Source of the DNA: Elymus sibiricus
Lineage: Eukaryota; Streptophyta; Magnoliopsida; Poales; Poaceae
DNA length: 64,000 nt
Direction of reading: 5' to 3'
NCBI GenBank assembly: GCA_039707655.1
Contig: CM077667.1
Location: 415,567,409-415,631,408, forward strand
Positions 1-11,423 of this stretch are shown in pieces. The notes under the pieces were generated by a model. It had not been told where the DNA came from, made no database searches, and worked only from the letters and a program-made list of their open reading frames with translations. Positions within the stretch are counted from its first letter, which is position 1. Each line of letters opens with the position of its first letter. The position numbers and the translations under genes are program-made.

Positions 1-186
1 GAAATGGAAGAGCAGGTTCCGTTTTTTGTAAATGCTGATACATCTTGATGGAGGAGGATTACTCCCTAACATATTTTTTTGGTATATCAAAAACCCCAAC
101 CTAATTAAACCGGCCAACTATCTCCCTAATATTCTTTCTCAGTGGATTTACCAGGTTCACCACGCTGCGTGACACGAATCCAGTCA

Positions 187-860
187 CTATGATGTCCCAC
201 GCCAAATTTCTCTCTGTCTCCCACCGATAGCTCCATCCTCATGTTGTCGGACTCTCAATAGATCACCAATTTGATTGGGGTATGTAGCCCAGACCTCAAG
301 GGAGGCGGATCTCACCATGTGAGAGCATATGCTTCGACCTTCGAGCGCGGCTGCCCGGAGTTGAAGGAGACGATTACCTGGAGGCGACGGATTTTGGAAG
401 GCGCATTTGTTGGAGGATTCTACGCATGGTGTTGCTGGTGTAAGGTGAGGCAAGGGACCGCGTGTCGGGTTGGTGCCGTAGAGGTGAAGATACATGTGTG
501 TGCCAGCCGCGAGCTCACTACATGCCTCATGAACGCGCTACAGTGATTGTGTGACATGGACGCTTGCACGAGCGTGCTGCTAGGTGGTTCGACGCACGTG
601 TGGTCAGGGACATCGAGGAAGAGATCAAGTCCTACGCCAATGGCAAGCTCCCCAATGGTCACGATGCACCGGTAGGTGGCACAAACGCCTATGCGAGCAC
701 GCTTTTCACAAAGCACGAGGCATGGGCATACGACCACTAGGCACACTTAAAGTCTGCTTGTGGGTTAGGCATCTCTACACTTGTAACCCAACGAGGAGCT
801 AAACATAGAATTAATATTCTCTCAAGTTCTATTGGCCACTGATACAACTCTACGCACACT
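187..860. other. Unassigned interior of the TIR element
   Basis: This is moderately GC-rich sequence with short overlapping ORFs on both strands (91-108 aa) and no recognisable domain. A 19-bp string GCACACTTAAAGTCTGCTT occurs twice, at about 741-759 and 853-871. It could be captured host sequence, but I see no exon structure or conserved motif that shows this. Confidence 0.3.
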
Positions 861-999
861 TAAAGTCTGCTTTACCAAGAATAAAAATAAAAGTACTTTG
901 CGAGAATAAAATGATAGATTTGTAAGATAATAAAGAGTTAGGTCATGTTTTAATAAAAGAACAATAAAGTACAGGTTTTGTAAGAACAATAAAGAAAAT

Positions 1000-2228
1000 G
1001 ATTGTCCCTAGGAAATTGAATATGAAACAAAAGTGATACTCATCATACTTATGAGAGAGAGGCCTAAGCTAACATACTCTCCATACTTGGATCATATGTT
1101 CTTATGATTGGAACTCCAGCAAGCATCCGCAAATATTAAAGATTCATTAAGGTAAACTCCAACCATAGTACTAAGTCTAAAGTCCCCTTTAATCCCATAT
1201 GCAGCAACTCACGAACTCGTGTTTACGTTTCTATCACTCCCGCAACCCAATAAGCAAATAATAACATATTGCAACACCCTACAACGGGAATCCCACATGT
1301 TTGCGCGAGATGTTGGGCATGATAGGACAACACCATAACAACACACAACTCATATCGAACATACCATATGACAATTAACCCATAGGACAAAAATAAACTA
1401 CTCACACATAATAGAAATGCAACGTATCATTGAATAATAATATATAGCATCAAACACCATTTTTAAGTAGATATTACAGCAGGGTGAGACAGAGTACACC
1501 ATTACACGGAGAGGGATAAAGATGTTGACGACGACGACGAAGTTGATGGAGATGATCGCCGTCATGATGGTTCCCCCGGCGGCGCTCCAACAATGATCTG
1601 GCACCACGAGGATAAAGGGGGGAGAGGCTCCCCTCCTTCTTATTCTTGCTTGGCCTCCCCCTAGATAGGAGAAGGGTTCCTCCTCTAGTCCTTGGCCTCC
1701 ATAGCTCCCGGAGGGCGGGACACCCTCCGAGATTGGATCTCCCCTAATCCGTTTCTCTTTGTTTTCGCGTGTGTTTTCTTGCCTTTCGCCATGTCTTTTA
1801 TAGCTAGAAATCGATAACTCCGACCGGGATGAAATTTTGAGGGGATTTTTCTCTAGAAAATAGCTTTCTTGCGGCGAAAGAACAATTCAACCGACTTAAG
1901 GGCTGCCCACATGGGCCCATGGCGCGGGTACCCTCGAGTCATGCGACATGTCCATGTGGGGCCCTTGGGCACTATTTTGCGCTGATTCCTTTGCCTATAA
2001 ATCACATGTATTCCATAAAATATCATATTAAATTGCCGGGGTGTTTTGACCTTCCTAGATATTGATTTTCTATAAAACAAAAATATGCAGAAAACATGAA
2101 CTGGCACTGGACACTAGATTAATAGGGTAGTCAAGAAAAATAATATAAATTGATGCCAAAGGTGTATAAAAGTGGTATGATAATAGCATGAAATAATCGA
2201 AAATTATAGATACGTCGGAGACGTATCA
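1000..2228 (-). mobile_element. Antisense LTR-like fragment nested in the TIR element
   Basis: Read on the minus strand from 2228, the sequence starts TGATACGTCTCCGACGTATC, the usual 5' start of a large group of Triticeae LTRs. It continues with the T-rich and then G-rich body typical of them. The other boundary is not clear: around 1080-1380 the sequence still looks LTR- or retroelement-derived, and no matching target duplication was found. It may be a truncated or solo LTR. The family is not assigned. Confidence 0.5.
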
Positions 2229-2879
2229 TTGCCCACATACACAACACCAACCAGATTGATTCTTTGTGGGTTGATTGATTCCAGCCAAATTCAAGAGACA
2301 ACTCCGTGTTGGATAAGGTCAAAGCAGCTGTTCCCGCCTAGGATCCAATTGCTCGGAGTTCCGGGCAAGGTAACCCGCTCAAGCCAGTGACTCATTGCGA
2401 GTCCGCCAAGAGAAGAACAATGCTATCGGGTGGAGGAATTGCCGGTAAGAAAAGTGATGGTGGAATGGTGACACGACGGAGGACATAACAATGATGGAAT
2501 TCGTATTACGTGGCGTTGTGAACCGGTGCCTAATCAACTAAACCGGCTGACAAAACATGTTAGGGAGATAACTGACCGGTTTAATTAGGTTAGGGGTTTA
2601 GATGTACCAAAAAATAGGTTAGGGGGTAAAGTCCGAAACATGATACTATAGGGTGTAAAACAAACTTACCTATCTCCATTTTAGCCCATGTGGGAGGGTT
2701 GGTGGGTGTTTTTTTTCTCTGTGGCGATTTGGTTGTGTATAAAAGCTATACAGAGAACATTGTAGAAAGTATATTTTGCACACAAAATACATATGTATAA
2801 TTGAAACAAACATATGGCTCAAGATCATTGCATGAACATCAAGTTTGAAATATGTTTCATATAACAAAAGCCTCATATT

Positions 2880-3390
2880 TTGCACAAATTTTGCAAATCA
2901 AAAGGGGCACGTACATGTCTCTGACATCTACAATGCCTCATCAACTTAGAGAAATGATAGTGGCTAGTTCTTTCTTAAATGCATGCATGTCAAATTTCTT
3001 ATATCGTTCCGGAATTCTTGGCACATAGCCCGTATTCCTGACACATCAAACATAGTGGCTATCTTCGTCATGGAAGTGAACATAATTGTGCAATGTCATA
3101 GTAACGACAACAAGCATCTTTTGGGGTTTCAGTGGAATAGCTTGGCATTTTGAGAAGAATCTGCCATTTCATCTTCAACACTCCAAAGGCTTTCTCTATG
3201 AAATTGCGCTAGGAGTGGATCATGCCGAACTTATATTTAACGGTATTGCACGAGACACGTCGGTGAAATTCAAGGACATGATATCTTTTATCTTTGTACA
3301 GTGTGAGATGTCCCTTTCTGTTAGGATAGACAACATCTACAAGGTAGTATTTGTCTAAGAAGAACAAAGAGAACAATCAATGTTAGTTGT
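2880..3390 (-). pseudogene. PIF/Harbinger DDE transposase remnant
   Basis: Minus-strand translation, with stops and one or two frame changes, gives YYLVDVVYPNRKGHL (the block carrying the second catalytic Asp; normally YxLVDxGYP). It then gives FIEKAFGVLKMKWQIL, the block carrying the catalytic Glu (family form IERxFGVLKxRW). The first-Asp half of the protein is missing. At least two in-frame stops and a Gly-to-Val change at the VDxGYP motif show it is dead. It lies downstream of the Myb/SANT-like ORF on the same strand, the normal two-gene arrangement of PIF/Harbinger elements. Confidence 0.75.
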
Positions 3391-3504
3391 ATCATAGATG
3401 AAATGAGTTGTAACAAATAGAAATGCCCACCCTTTGGCGGAGGGGGAAAGTGGCCTTGTCCATATGAATTGCAGGAAATGGCACATAGTCCCATCCCCCA
3501 CCCC

Positions 3505-3803
3505 CCCCCCCCCAGCTTGAGCTTCTTACATAAATTGTACTTGACTTTCAGCTTGTCTGGTTTCTTTCTCAGTTGCGTGTGCATGTAGTCCAATCCATTT
3601 CTCTGTTTGAATTGCAATGGCACTTCATAAAATGCATCCGAGGTCAAGTAGGTGTTCAGCCTATTTCCAGCCTGCACTTGCCTAGCAAACAAGTTAGTAA
3701 CAATCCTAGTGGTCTCATCACTCCACTCGGCAGCCATGCTCAAAACTTGACTGTTAAAAACATGTAACTTGACTACTATGCAGATCAAAGGAAAAAATGA
3801 CAC
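3505..3803 (-). pseudogene. Myb/SANT-like ORF of the PIF/Harbinger element
   Basis: The minus-strand frame opens with an ATG at 3803. After ~25 residues it carries a Myb/SANT-like DNA-binding segment with WSDETTRIVTNLF, then GNRLNTYLTSDAFYEVPLQF, then LRKKPDKLKVKY. These are the conserved W, L and K positions of the Myb_DNA-bind_3 family carried by PIF/Harbinger elements and by related plant genes. The frame then runs into a C-rich low-complexity tract (on the plus strand a C run at ~3494-3513) and has no family-like C-terminus, so it is probably broken. In the family this protein works with the transposase at the element ends. Confidence 0.65.
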
Positions 3804-4086
3804 TAAAGATAGAAGTACATCTACACAAGTGATGAAGTGATGTCAAACATAGCAAAATACATAGCCATATATACTAGCAGAAGATGTGGACAAAAAAGAG
3901 CACTTGTTGCTATCATTATATGCAAGCAAAATGCATTAGGGATATATAGTAGCACAACCGGCACACACTTGGTGCTGTCAATCAACTTCTAGCAAAAGCA
4001 ATGTGCATGAGCATGTATAAAAATCTTATTTCCGCCCTCTTTCTCAAATCAGTAGGCAACACATCACCAATCTTACATAACATCTA

Positions 4087-4162
4087 CTCCGCCAGTCCCA
4101 CAATGTAAGACGTTTTTGCAAGCTAGCTTGCAAAAGCATCTTACATTGTGGGATGGGGGAAG
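4087..4162. mobile_element. Stowaway MITE (76 bp)
   Basis: An imperfect palindrome (GTCCCACAATGTAAGACG ... CTTACATTGTGGGA) meets at GCAAGCTAGCTTGC and is flanked by TA on both sides (4085-4086 and 4163-4164). Size, ends and target site match Tc1/mariner-type Stowaway elements of Triticeae. Confidence 0.85.
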
Positions 4163-5630
4163 TACAAGTCTAGCAACACATTACCAATCTTATGGAATAT
4201 CTACAAGTCTAGCAGCACATCACAAGACAACACCATTAGAGAATCAGGCACTGACCTTCCAAGAATCAGAAGAGTTGGTCGGGGGAGGCAGAGAATCGAC
4301 CCAGCCTCCGTGCCTCGGTGGTAAATTCACGGGGCAGAGGTCGATTCACGACGGTTGAGGTGGTTGGCGATGGCAACAGACGATGGCGAGCGCGACGGGG
4401 AAGGGAGAGTCACGTTGTCAACTAGCAGCAGTGGGGAGTGCTCCGTGCCAGCAGACAATGTGCTCCGCGCCATCTCCTTCCCATGACGACTAGGGTTGGA
4501 TGAGATGTGTGGATGGGAAAGAGTCGAGGGGTGGAGGTGTGTCGAGGGGTGTCTGCCTGATGCGCACTCAATGGAGTCACTTGGCAGTGGGAGCTGTCCG
4601 TAATTTCCCTCAACTCATGCTTCCTAGTTTTTGGAGAGCTCGGTTCTTCTAACTCCTCAACTCCTCCCAAATTTCACTGCGCGATTTGCCAACTTCTCTC
4701 TTGTAAAGCTAGGAGTTAGATCATTCGGGACAGCTACGAACTTGGAGTTGACAGAGTTGGGAGCCAAGTGACTGCCAAACACACATGAAATTGGCACGAC
4801 TAGTGTTGTAGTACATGTTACAACCTTCCGTTGTTGGCCTCTAGCTAAGAGCGTGTGAATCGCTGAAGGGAACTCCACATAATAGGCATTGCCCCTAGCA
4901 TCGCCCAATCTCTCATTGCATGCAATGTAGCTGGATGATCTAAAGATACAAACGTATGCGATTTTCTTTATTGTGATCCATGCATGCCGCCGAGAAACTA
5001 CTAGGACAGTAATGAGCTAGGAATTGATGAATGTTGGGTTTGCGTTGAATATTGTGTACAAAATATGTTACAATTGAACCTCGAGTCGTACGACACCGGA
5101 GAGGAAGCGACGCCGCGGGGATGGAAGCCGAAGACCTCCAGTGACGCGGCGACCCCTGTCGGCACTAAAGAAGAGCGCGAAGCCACGAAGTGATACAGAG
5201 GAAGAGCAGAGGAGGAGTTGTGGGGGCGACGACTCCACCCGCCTCCACCCGCACCATACACGTGGAGAAACGTTGGGATCCGCGGCTATCGCCACATCAC
5301 CTCACCCAGGAGAGACATATCGATGGGGAGGATTGAGGACGTTCGCTACAATCGGCGCCTACGCGAACGATCCGATGACGCTGCACGTGGCTTCAGGATT
5401 GCGCCAAGACCCGTGAGAGAAGATGAACAACAAAGAAGGGGTTCGCCGGGAGGGATGAAAATGCGAACGTCAGCCAGTTATCGTTTTCCAAAATCTAATA
5501 TCAGTTTTTTTTTTATAATTTCCGCTTTTAAAAATGAATTCCGTATCCTTTTGACTGTAAACCGATAATTTATACCATATACCATAACAAACCAGGCACG
5601 ATATCTGCTGCCAAAGTCCTCACCAATTTT
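4163..5630. other. Intergenic, upstream of PTB
   Basis: The short ORFs here (60-116 aa) overlap on both strands, have no recognisable domain, and are most likely chance. The first part may be the remaining 5' portion of the PIF/Harbinger element. Sequence close to 5590-5640 should contain the PTB promoter, but no clear TATA box stands out. Confidence 0.4.
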
Positions 5631-5639
5631 TTACCCATG

Positions 5640-5921
5640 GAAACCAAACAAGCCCGAAAAGGCACAGGACCCTTGCTTCCACGAGTGCGTGCGTACAGCC
5701 GTCAAAGCCTGTCTGCCGGTCTCTCCTCTCGGGCTCGCCCCCCTGCCTGCCCCCGTCAAACAGAAACAGGGGTGCGCTCCTCACCTAATCCCAAATCCCA
5801 AACAAATCCGGCTCCTCTCAAATCCCCGGTTCTCCATCCGTCCATCCCTCTCCCCTTTCCTCCTCCCCCTCGTCTAAACCCTAGATCCTCCGCCCAACCG
5901 CTAAAACCCTAGCAGACGAAG
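5640..5921 (+). other. PTB: PTB 5' untranslated exon (approximate start)
   Basis: This is a pyrimidine-rich leader containing CTAAACCCTAG and CTAAAACCCTAG, a common look for plant 5' UTRs. It ends at a donor (AAG|GTACAG, 5921/5922). The matching acceptor is TTGCAG|TTG at 6044/6045, twenty bases before the start codon. The transcription start is not visible; 5640 is a guess from the composition change. Confidence 0.55.
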
Positions 5922-6064
5922 GTACAGCTCCTCCCCGCCCCCTCCTGGGCTGTACGGATCGAATGAGCTCGCTTCTCGAACCCTAGTGGACTAATCTGTT
6001 CTTCCTTGTTTTTATTGCTGTTGTTTTGCTGCGCGCGATTGCAGTTGCTGCGCCGGGGGCAAGG

Positions 6065-9000
6065 ATGGCCGAGCCCTCCAGGGTGATCCACATCCGGAAC
6101 GTCGGGCATGAGATCTCCGAGGTGAGTGAATCCCGCCCCCCCTTTTTCTGTAGAGCCGTCCGGCGGAATTTCTCGCCCGGATGGTTCCGTTGCCCGGTTC
6201 AAAGTTTGATCTTTTCGGCCTTCTCGTCGCGTGCAGACTGACCTGCTCCAGGTGGTGCAGCCGTTTGGCGCGGTCGCCAAGCTCGTCATGCTGCGTACCA
6301 AGAACCAGGTGCCCCCTCTCGGCCTCATTCATCCCTTCGCACGAGTTTCATTTGCTAGGTGGATGGATGCGCGTTTGCAGCTTTGTGTGATTGTAATGTG
6401 GCGTTTGTGCCGCCGCTGCTGCTGCAGGCCCTTGTCCAGATGGAGGACCTGTCTTCTTCAATTAGCGCTATCCAGTACTACACTACGATCCAACCTAGCG
6501 TGAGGTAATCTTGTTCTTGGACCTGATGTGGGTGGGTGCATCCTAAAGAATTTTCATCTTGGTGCTTCAGTGTCAGCCGTTTTCTGTCTGTAGAGCTACT
6601 TTTTGAATTATGTTTCTGTGTGTTTTGATTATCCACAATAGCAGAGAGTTATGTAATTGTCTTACTTAATGTTGTTATGCTTCCATTAATTTTTTATACT
6701 TAATGTTGTTATGCTTCCATTAATTTACAAAATCAGATAGTGATGTCAATTTTCATGCCATATCAGGGGAAGAAACGTATACTTGCAGTACTCGTCTCAC
6801 CAGGAACTGACTACTGATCAAAGCTCTCATGGACGGAATCCTGATCAGGTACATAATTATCCAGCTGCACTTTGGGGTCTACACTATTATAGATTGATTG
6901 CTTTTTTATTGATAATCGGCAGTTTTGTGCATATGTGTAATCTATGATCTCTGCATGTAAACATACTGTCCTATTTTCATTCCTTCTGTTTGAGTTGCTC
7001 TTCTCTAATACCCCCTCCATCCCAAAATAAGTGTCTCAAGCTTAGTGCAAATTTGTACTAAAGTTAGTACAAAGTTGAGACACTTATTTTGGGATGGAGG
7101 GAGTATGACATTGTGGGATCTTGTTTCACGATATACCAACCTAAATGCCCAATGTTCAAAAATGAACAGCTGGCTTTTCAAAAATATTATATGCACAATG
7201 TAAGGAGCTACTGGTGCAATAAAAAAAAATCATCATTTTCTTAGAAGAGATCATCGCACATTAGAAAGTTCGTTGTCCCTTGGTCAGAACTTTGAAGCTT
7301 ATAAGCTCTTACCCAACTGCATATGATGGTTTAGTTGCATCCATTTATCAGTTAGTGTATCTTTTGGGCCTTGAATTGTTCGTTGTGGTACATTCTTGCA
7401 CATAATGTGTATGTCTTTCCATGATGTAGGTGCTAGGTTGCCCAAATCTATTTTTTCGTGCCAGCAACCATGTAATATTAATGTGACTGATTAATTAAGA
7501 AATTACAAGAAAAAGGTAAAATAAGTCACTAAATATAAAATGTATAAACTTTTCATACTGTTGTTATTTTCACGTACTTTTCATCATTTGCTGTAGCTTA
7601 CTGATTTAGTTTACATGCTCTCTCTACTCTCTTCTATTCCAACTAGATACCTATTCTTCTCTATTCATTCTTCTCTCTCTCTCCTATATTCTTTCTCGGT
7701 ACTCGTCTGCTGCTGGGCCTCAGGATGAACCCAACCGAATTCTCTTAGTTACCGTTCATCATATGCTCTATCCTATGACCGTCGAAGTGCTTCATCAAGT
7801 GTTTTCTCCTTATGGATTTGTGGAGAAGATTGTCACATTTCAAAAGACTGCTGGTCAGATTCTTCCCGTCTCTAATTCTCACTCTTCTTGTATTGCATGC
7901 ATGCTTATTTTCTTCTTAGATATCACGCAATTGATGTGTTTTTCATGTTGCTTTCAACTGCATATATTTTTAAAATTATCTAGCCATTTCCTAGCACAGT
8001 AGAACATATCCTTTTCCACTAGAAATATCGATAAGTTACCACATGTTGAATAAAAGGACTTGTGTTTGCTATTACAGTACTCATTTTTGGTGATGTAGGT
8101 TTTCAAGCCCTTATACAGTTTCAGTCACGCCAGAGTGCAATACAAGCAGCTGGTGCTTTGCATGTATGTCTCCTGTTGCATATACAACTTTTAGAACTTA
8201 ATGTCCAGATGCTTTTGCTATGAATCTCTTGACATCAACCAAAATAAATAATTTCAGGGACGGAACATTTATGATGGTTGCTGCCAGCTAGATATTCAGT
8301 ACTCAAAGTATGTCCTCAAGCAGTTCCCTTGTTGATTTTGTAACATTTAACTCCTGAGCCTGATCTTATTTTCTTGAAATTCCCAGTCTCAGCGAGTTGC
8401 AAGTTCACTACAACAATGATAGATCTAGGTAAGATGAGACTTGATTTTTATAAGTTTGGTTTGGTTTATTTTTTATTAGTTGGTTGAGCAGCTAGAGAAA
8501 TTGCTTCCATCCATAATAGATTTTAGCACGTTATGGTTTCTCAAGTGAATGTTGTATGCAATTACACATTTATTTTGTTCCTTGTTTTTTATAGATTTTG
8601 AAAGCCACTTATTTTTGTTTTTCTTCCTCAGAGATTTCACAAATCCATCTTTACCCACAGAGCAACGTCCAAGATCCTCTCAGGTAGTTATTTACTCCTT
8701 TGTGTTATCTTTTATTATTGTTTCTACTATGTAATGTTTGTTGCATTTTTGTTTGGATCATTTTGAATGGATAAGCTAAGCCTCTGTTTTGTCTATTACT
8801 TTGAACAGCTTGGTTATAATGATCCTAGCCTTTTTGGTTTCCAACAGCCTGGAGGTAAGACATTGCACTTTTCCTTCACATTTTTCATTATTCACTCTTG
8901 TCATCTTATTAGAAGTATATTAACTTCTTTCCTTCAATCTTCTTTCTGGGCTACAGCTGCATATGGACAGGTTTGTATTTTTTCAAGTCGTCCCAATTCT

Positions 9001-9936
9001 CCACTGTCTGTTAGTTTTTACTGCTTCATTCTGTGCTTCACTAAACGATATCATTATCTCACATAAAGCATTTGCTTTTGCTGCTACAATACTTCTATAT
9101 CTGATTGGCCAGGCTGCAGTGATTGCTGCTGCATTTGGCGGAACATTGCCTCCTGGAGTGACTGGTACCAATGATCGCTGCACACTTATAGTTAGCAACT
9201 TGAACAGTGATGTAAGTAAGACATAACTTGCCATGAACGCTCCAAGTTGTTCAAATCATAAGTATCTCGTTTATCTTACCTTTATCTGCAGAAAATCGAT
9301 GCGGACAAGCTCTTCAATCTATTTTCTATTTATGGAAATATAGTGAGAATCAAGGTACTCCGCAACAAACCAGACCATGCCCTTGTCCAGATGGCTGATG
9401 GGCTTCAGGCTGAGCTTGCTATACACTATTTAAAGGTGCTTTGTGGTCACTTGACTCCTACCTTAGTTCATTCATTTGTCCTACCCCATTACGTGTTTGT
9501 GGTATATATCACCCTTGATACCATTGGAATTTATTTCCTACTACAGGGAACAATGTTACTTGGACAGAAACTGGAAGTCAACTTCTCTAAGTACCCGAGT
9601 ATTACCCCTGCTCCTGATGCACATGACTACTCAACCTCCAACCTTAACCGGTTCAACAGTAATGTGGCGAAGAACTACCGCCATTGCTGTGCTCCGACCA
9701 AGATCATCCACATCTCAGCGCTTTCACCAGAGATATCCGAGGACGCGATCATTGAACACCTAGGTGAGCATGGCACCATCGTCAAGTCAAAGCTGTTTGA
9801 GGCGAGCGGCAAGACGCAGGCTCTCGTTCAGTTTGAGAGCGAGGAAGAGGCGACCGAAGCGCTGGTCTGTAAGCATGCGAGCAAGCTCGAGGGATCCACC
9901 ATTAGGATTTCTTTCTCCCAGATGCAGAACATATAG
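6065..9936 (+). CDS. PTB: Polypyrimidine tract-binding protein homolog (PTB1/2 type, RRM protein)
   Basis: Nuclear/cytoplasmic RNA-binding protein that binds pyrimidine tracts and regulates alternative splicing. Coding exons: 6065-6121, 6237-6308, 6428-6504, 6767-6848, 7724-7853, 8099-8163, 8258-8307, 8387-8428, 8632-8683, 8809-8854, 8957-8970, 9113-9211, 9292-9435, 9547-9936. All junctions are GT/AG and keep frame, giving 439 aa with stop TAG. Four RRM-like units lie at about residues 6-82, 99-180, 250-325 and 350-437. Diagnostic strings are VIHIRNVGHEIS, HHMLYPMTVEVLHQVFSPYG, TNDRCTLIVSNLN and KIIHISALSPEI, closely matching plant PTB1/PTB2 rather than the PTB3 branch. The start is the first ATG after the spliced leader and matches the family N-terminus. 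Exon 12 is only 14 nt. Plant PTB genes are known to autoregulate by alternative splicing coupled to decay; that is family knowledge, not seen here. Confidence 0.95.
6663..6726 (+). repeat. 30-bp direct repeat in PTB intron
   Basis: TACTTAATGTTGTTATGCTT plus the next 10 bases occurs at 6663-6692 and again at 6697-6726, separated by 4 bp. It lies in the intron between exons 6428-6504 and 6767-6848, about 40 bp before the acceptor. Confidence 0.85.
7011..7103. mobile_element. Stowaway MITE in PTB intron (93 bp)
   Basis: The ends CCCCTCCATCCCAAAATAAG and its near-complement CTTATTTTGGGATGGAGGGAG are flanked by TA (7009-7010, 7104-7105). It sits inside the 875-bp intron between the RRM1 and RRM2 coding exons. 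Confidence 0.9.
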
Positions 9937-10200
9937 CAGTTCTTCCTGGAAAAAGTGTGATGACCCCTCTTTCTTTCTAAACTTTTCAAGTTTGTTATGT
10001 GGACCTGGCTTTGTTTGCGCCATGACCAAGGATTGTTGCCTGTATCTTGTGTGATGGTTGTAAACTGCTGCCAGCTCATCTGTATCATTTTAGCCTGCTA
10101 TGGTTTGCTTCCCAGTTACCTGTTCACTTGCAATCATGGTTTCTTTTGCAATTATATGAGTCGTTGCTTCTCTTCCTAGTAATGACTTCTTTTAATAATA
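9937..10200 (+). other. PTB: PTB 3' UTR (approximate)
   Basis: T-rich sequence follows the PTB stop codon. AATAATAATA at about 10193-10202 is the only AATAAA-like string close by, so the poly(A) site is a guess. Confidence 0.4.
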
Positions 10201-10244
10201 ATACGTACTAATGTATTATTGGGACCATAAATATTTAAACCATA

Positions 10245-10395
10245 CTCCCTCCAGACCATAAATTAAACTAACCAAATATGAATTATATGTGATAAATTAT
10301 ACCATTGAATTTGTATCGGAAAAATCTTTTCATTATATTGATCTAATCTATGATCAAGGTTTGATTTTGAAAAGCGTGTGTGCTTATGTAGGGAG
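10245..10395. mobile_element. Degenerate Stowaway-type MITE (151 bp)
   Basis: It starts CTCCCTCCAGACCATAA, ends TTATGTAGGGAG, and is flanked by TA at 10243-10244 and 10396-10397. The interior is AT-rich and non-coding. It lies just downstream of PTB. Confidence 0.65.
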
Positions 10396-10896
10396 TATAA
10401 CCTTGAAATCCATCCAAGGACGATTAGGGTTGGTCATTCCTATCGAGGATGACAGGTTGCCTGTTGCTGCAATTTGCCCTTTTCTGTTCCATGTTTCCAT
10501 ATACGACGACGGTGTGCCGAGCTTGGTCGAAGGAAGAAGCAGAAGATGGTAAGATGAGACAACGTTTTACAATCAATCTAAATGGACCTGTCACTAGTGA
10601 GATTTTTATAATTATTAACAGTAATATTTTGTTCTAAAAAAAGTACGTCTAGTACTCTTGGAACAAAATATTGCTTAACCTAAATGGTTCTCTAGTTGCA
10701 AAATGCAATGTTATAGATTCATATTACTAAATCTCACTGATCCAATTTTGTTAAATAAACTTGATATCACTGGTAAAGAACTCCACACTCCAAAATTAGT
10801 GCAGGTTGAATAATTATATCACCGGTAAAGAACTCCAATCCGAAACTAGCTCAGCAAAATGCGCCAAAAGGAGGAAGCAGCGTTCATGCTCTTTTA

Positions 10897-10975
10897 CTGC
10901 TCCCTCCTACCCTTAATAAGTGTCATGGGTTTAGTTCAAGAACTAAAACCACGACACTTATCATGGATCCGAGTG
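10897..10975. mobile_element. Degenerate Stowaway-type MITE (79 bp)
   Basis: TA flanks at 10895-10896 and 10976-10977 enclose an imperfect palindrome: TTAATAAGTGTCATGG...CACGACACTTATCATGG, with centre at TTCAAGAA. Confidence 0.6.
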
Positions 10976-11018
10976 TATCACAGCAGGCCATGAAACAAAG
11001 AGATGCTCCGGAGAAACC

Positions 11019-11053
11019 AGTCTAAACGCTCTTATATTTCTTTACGGAGGGAG
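11019..11053. mobile_element. Half of a Stowaway MITE
   Basis: CGCTCTTATATTTCTTTACG followed by GAGGGAG and a TA at 11054-11055 is the conserved right end of a common Triticeae Stowaway type. The left half is missing or unrecognisable. Confidence 0.5.
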
Positions 11054-11059
11054 TATATT

Positions 11060-11423
11060 ATAGTAACGACATGATATTACACAGCACACTCTTACAAATG
11101 AATGTAATCAGGCACACTAGTTGTACACCACCGGTGCATCGAAGTTAACACTTTGGACCAGTCAGCAAACACAGAAAGCAACATGGGTCATATAACAGTA
11201 TTCCAGGGCATCGATACGATGCTTCCGTCCACCTTGTTCATCACGTCCCGTATCCAACCTTGACATTTTACACGTAACAAACGGACCAGCACTGGAGTCC
11301 CATCCACACATTACGATCTGCTTGATGGGCAAGCCAATATCAGTAAGCATGAAGCAGAATGGTTAGAGCAACTCATCTCATGGTACTAACTACTCACCCA
11401 TTGTTTTGATGACTCACACATCG
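11060..11423 (-). other. LCV: 3' UTR of the LIKE-COV gene (approximate)
   Basis: This sequence lies downstream of the LCV stop codon (11424-11426) on the minus strand. No coding features are visible. The gap to the PTB 3' end, about 0.85 kb, holds only MITE remnants and AT-rich sequence. Confidence 0.4.

Larger units (their letters stand above)
1..2668. mobile_element. DNA transposon-like element with ~100-bp inverted ends
   Basis: Bases ~17-138 are inverted relative to ~2545-2668. Both ends contain CCTAATTAAACCGG followed by a match to TATCTCCCTAA, and both contain a TTTTTTGGTA block. The interior has no intact transposase that I recognise. The only long segments are short unassigned ORFs (about 270-800) and an antisense LTR-like insert. 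I infer a non-autonomous TIR element (Mutator-like is possible). The outer left edge is close to the window start, so the target duplication cannot be checked. Confidence 0.6.

Noticed and set aside
5637..5912. 91-aa ORF in the PTB leader
   Set aside because: Pro/Arg/Ser-rich translation of a pyrimidine-rich 5' UTR, with no similarity to any family I know.
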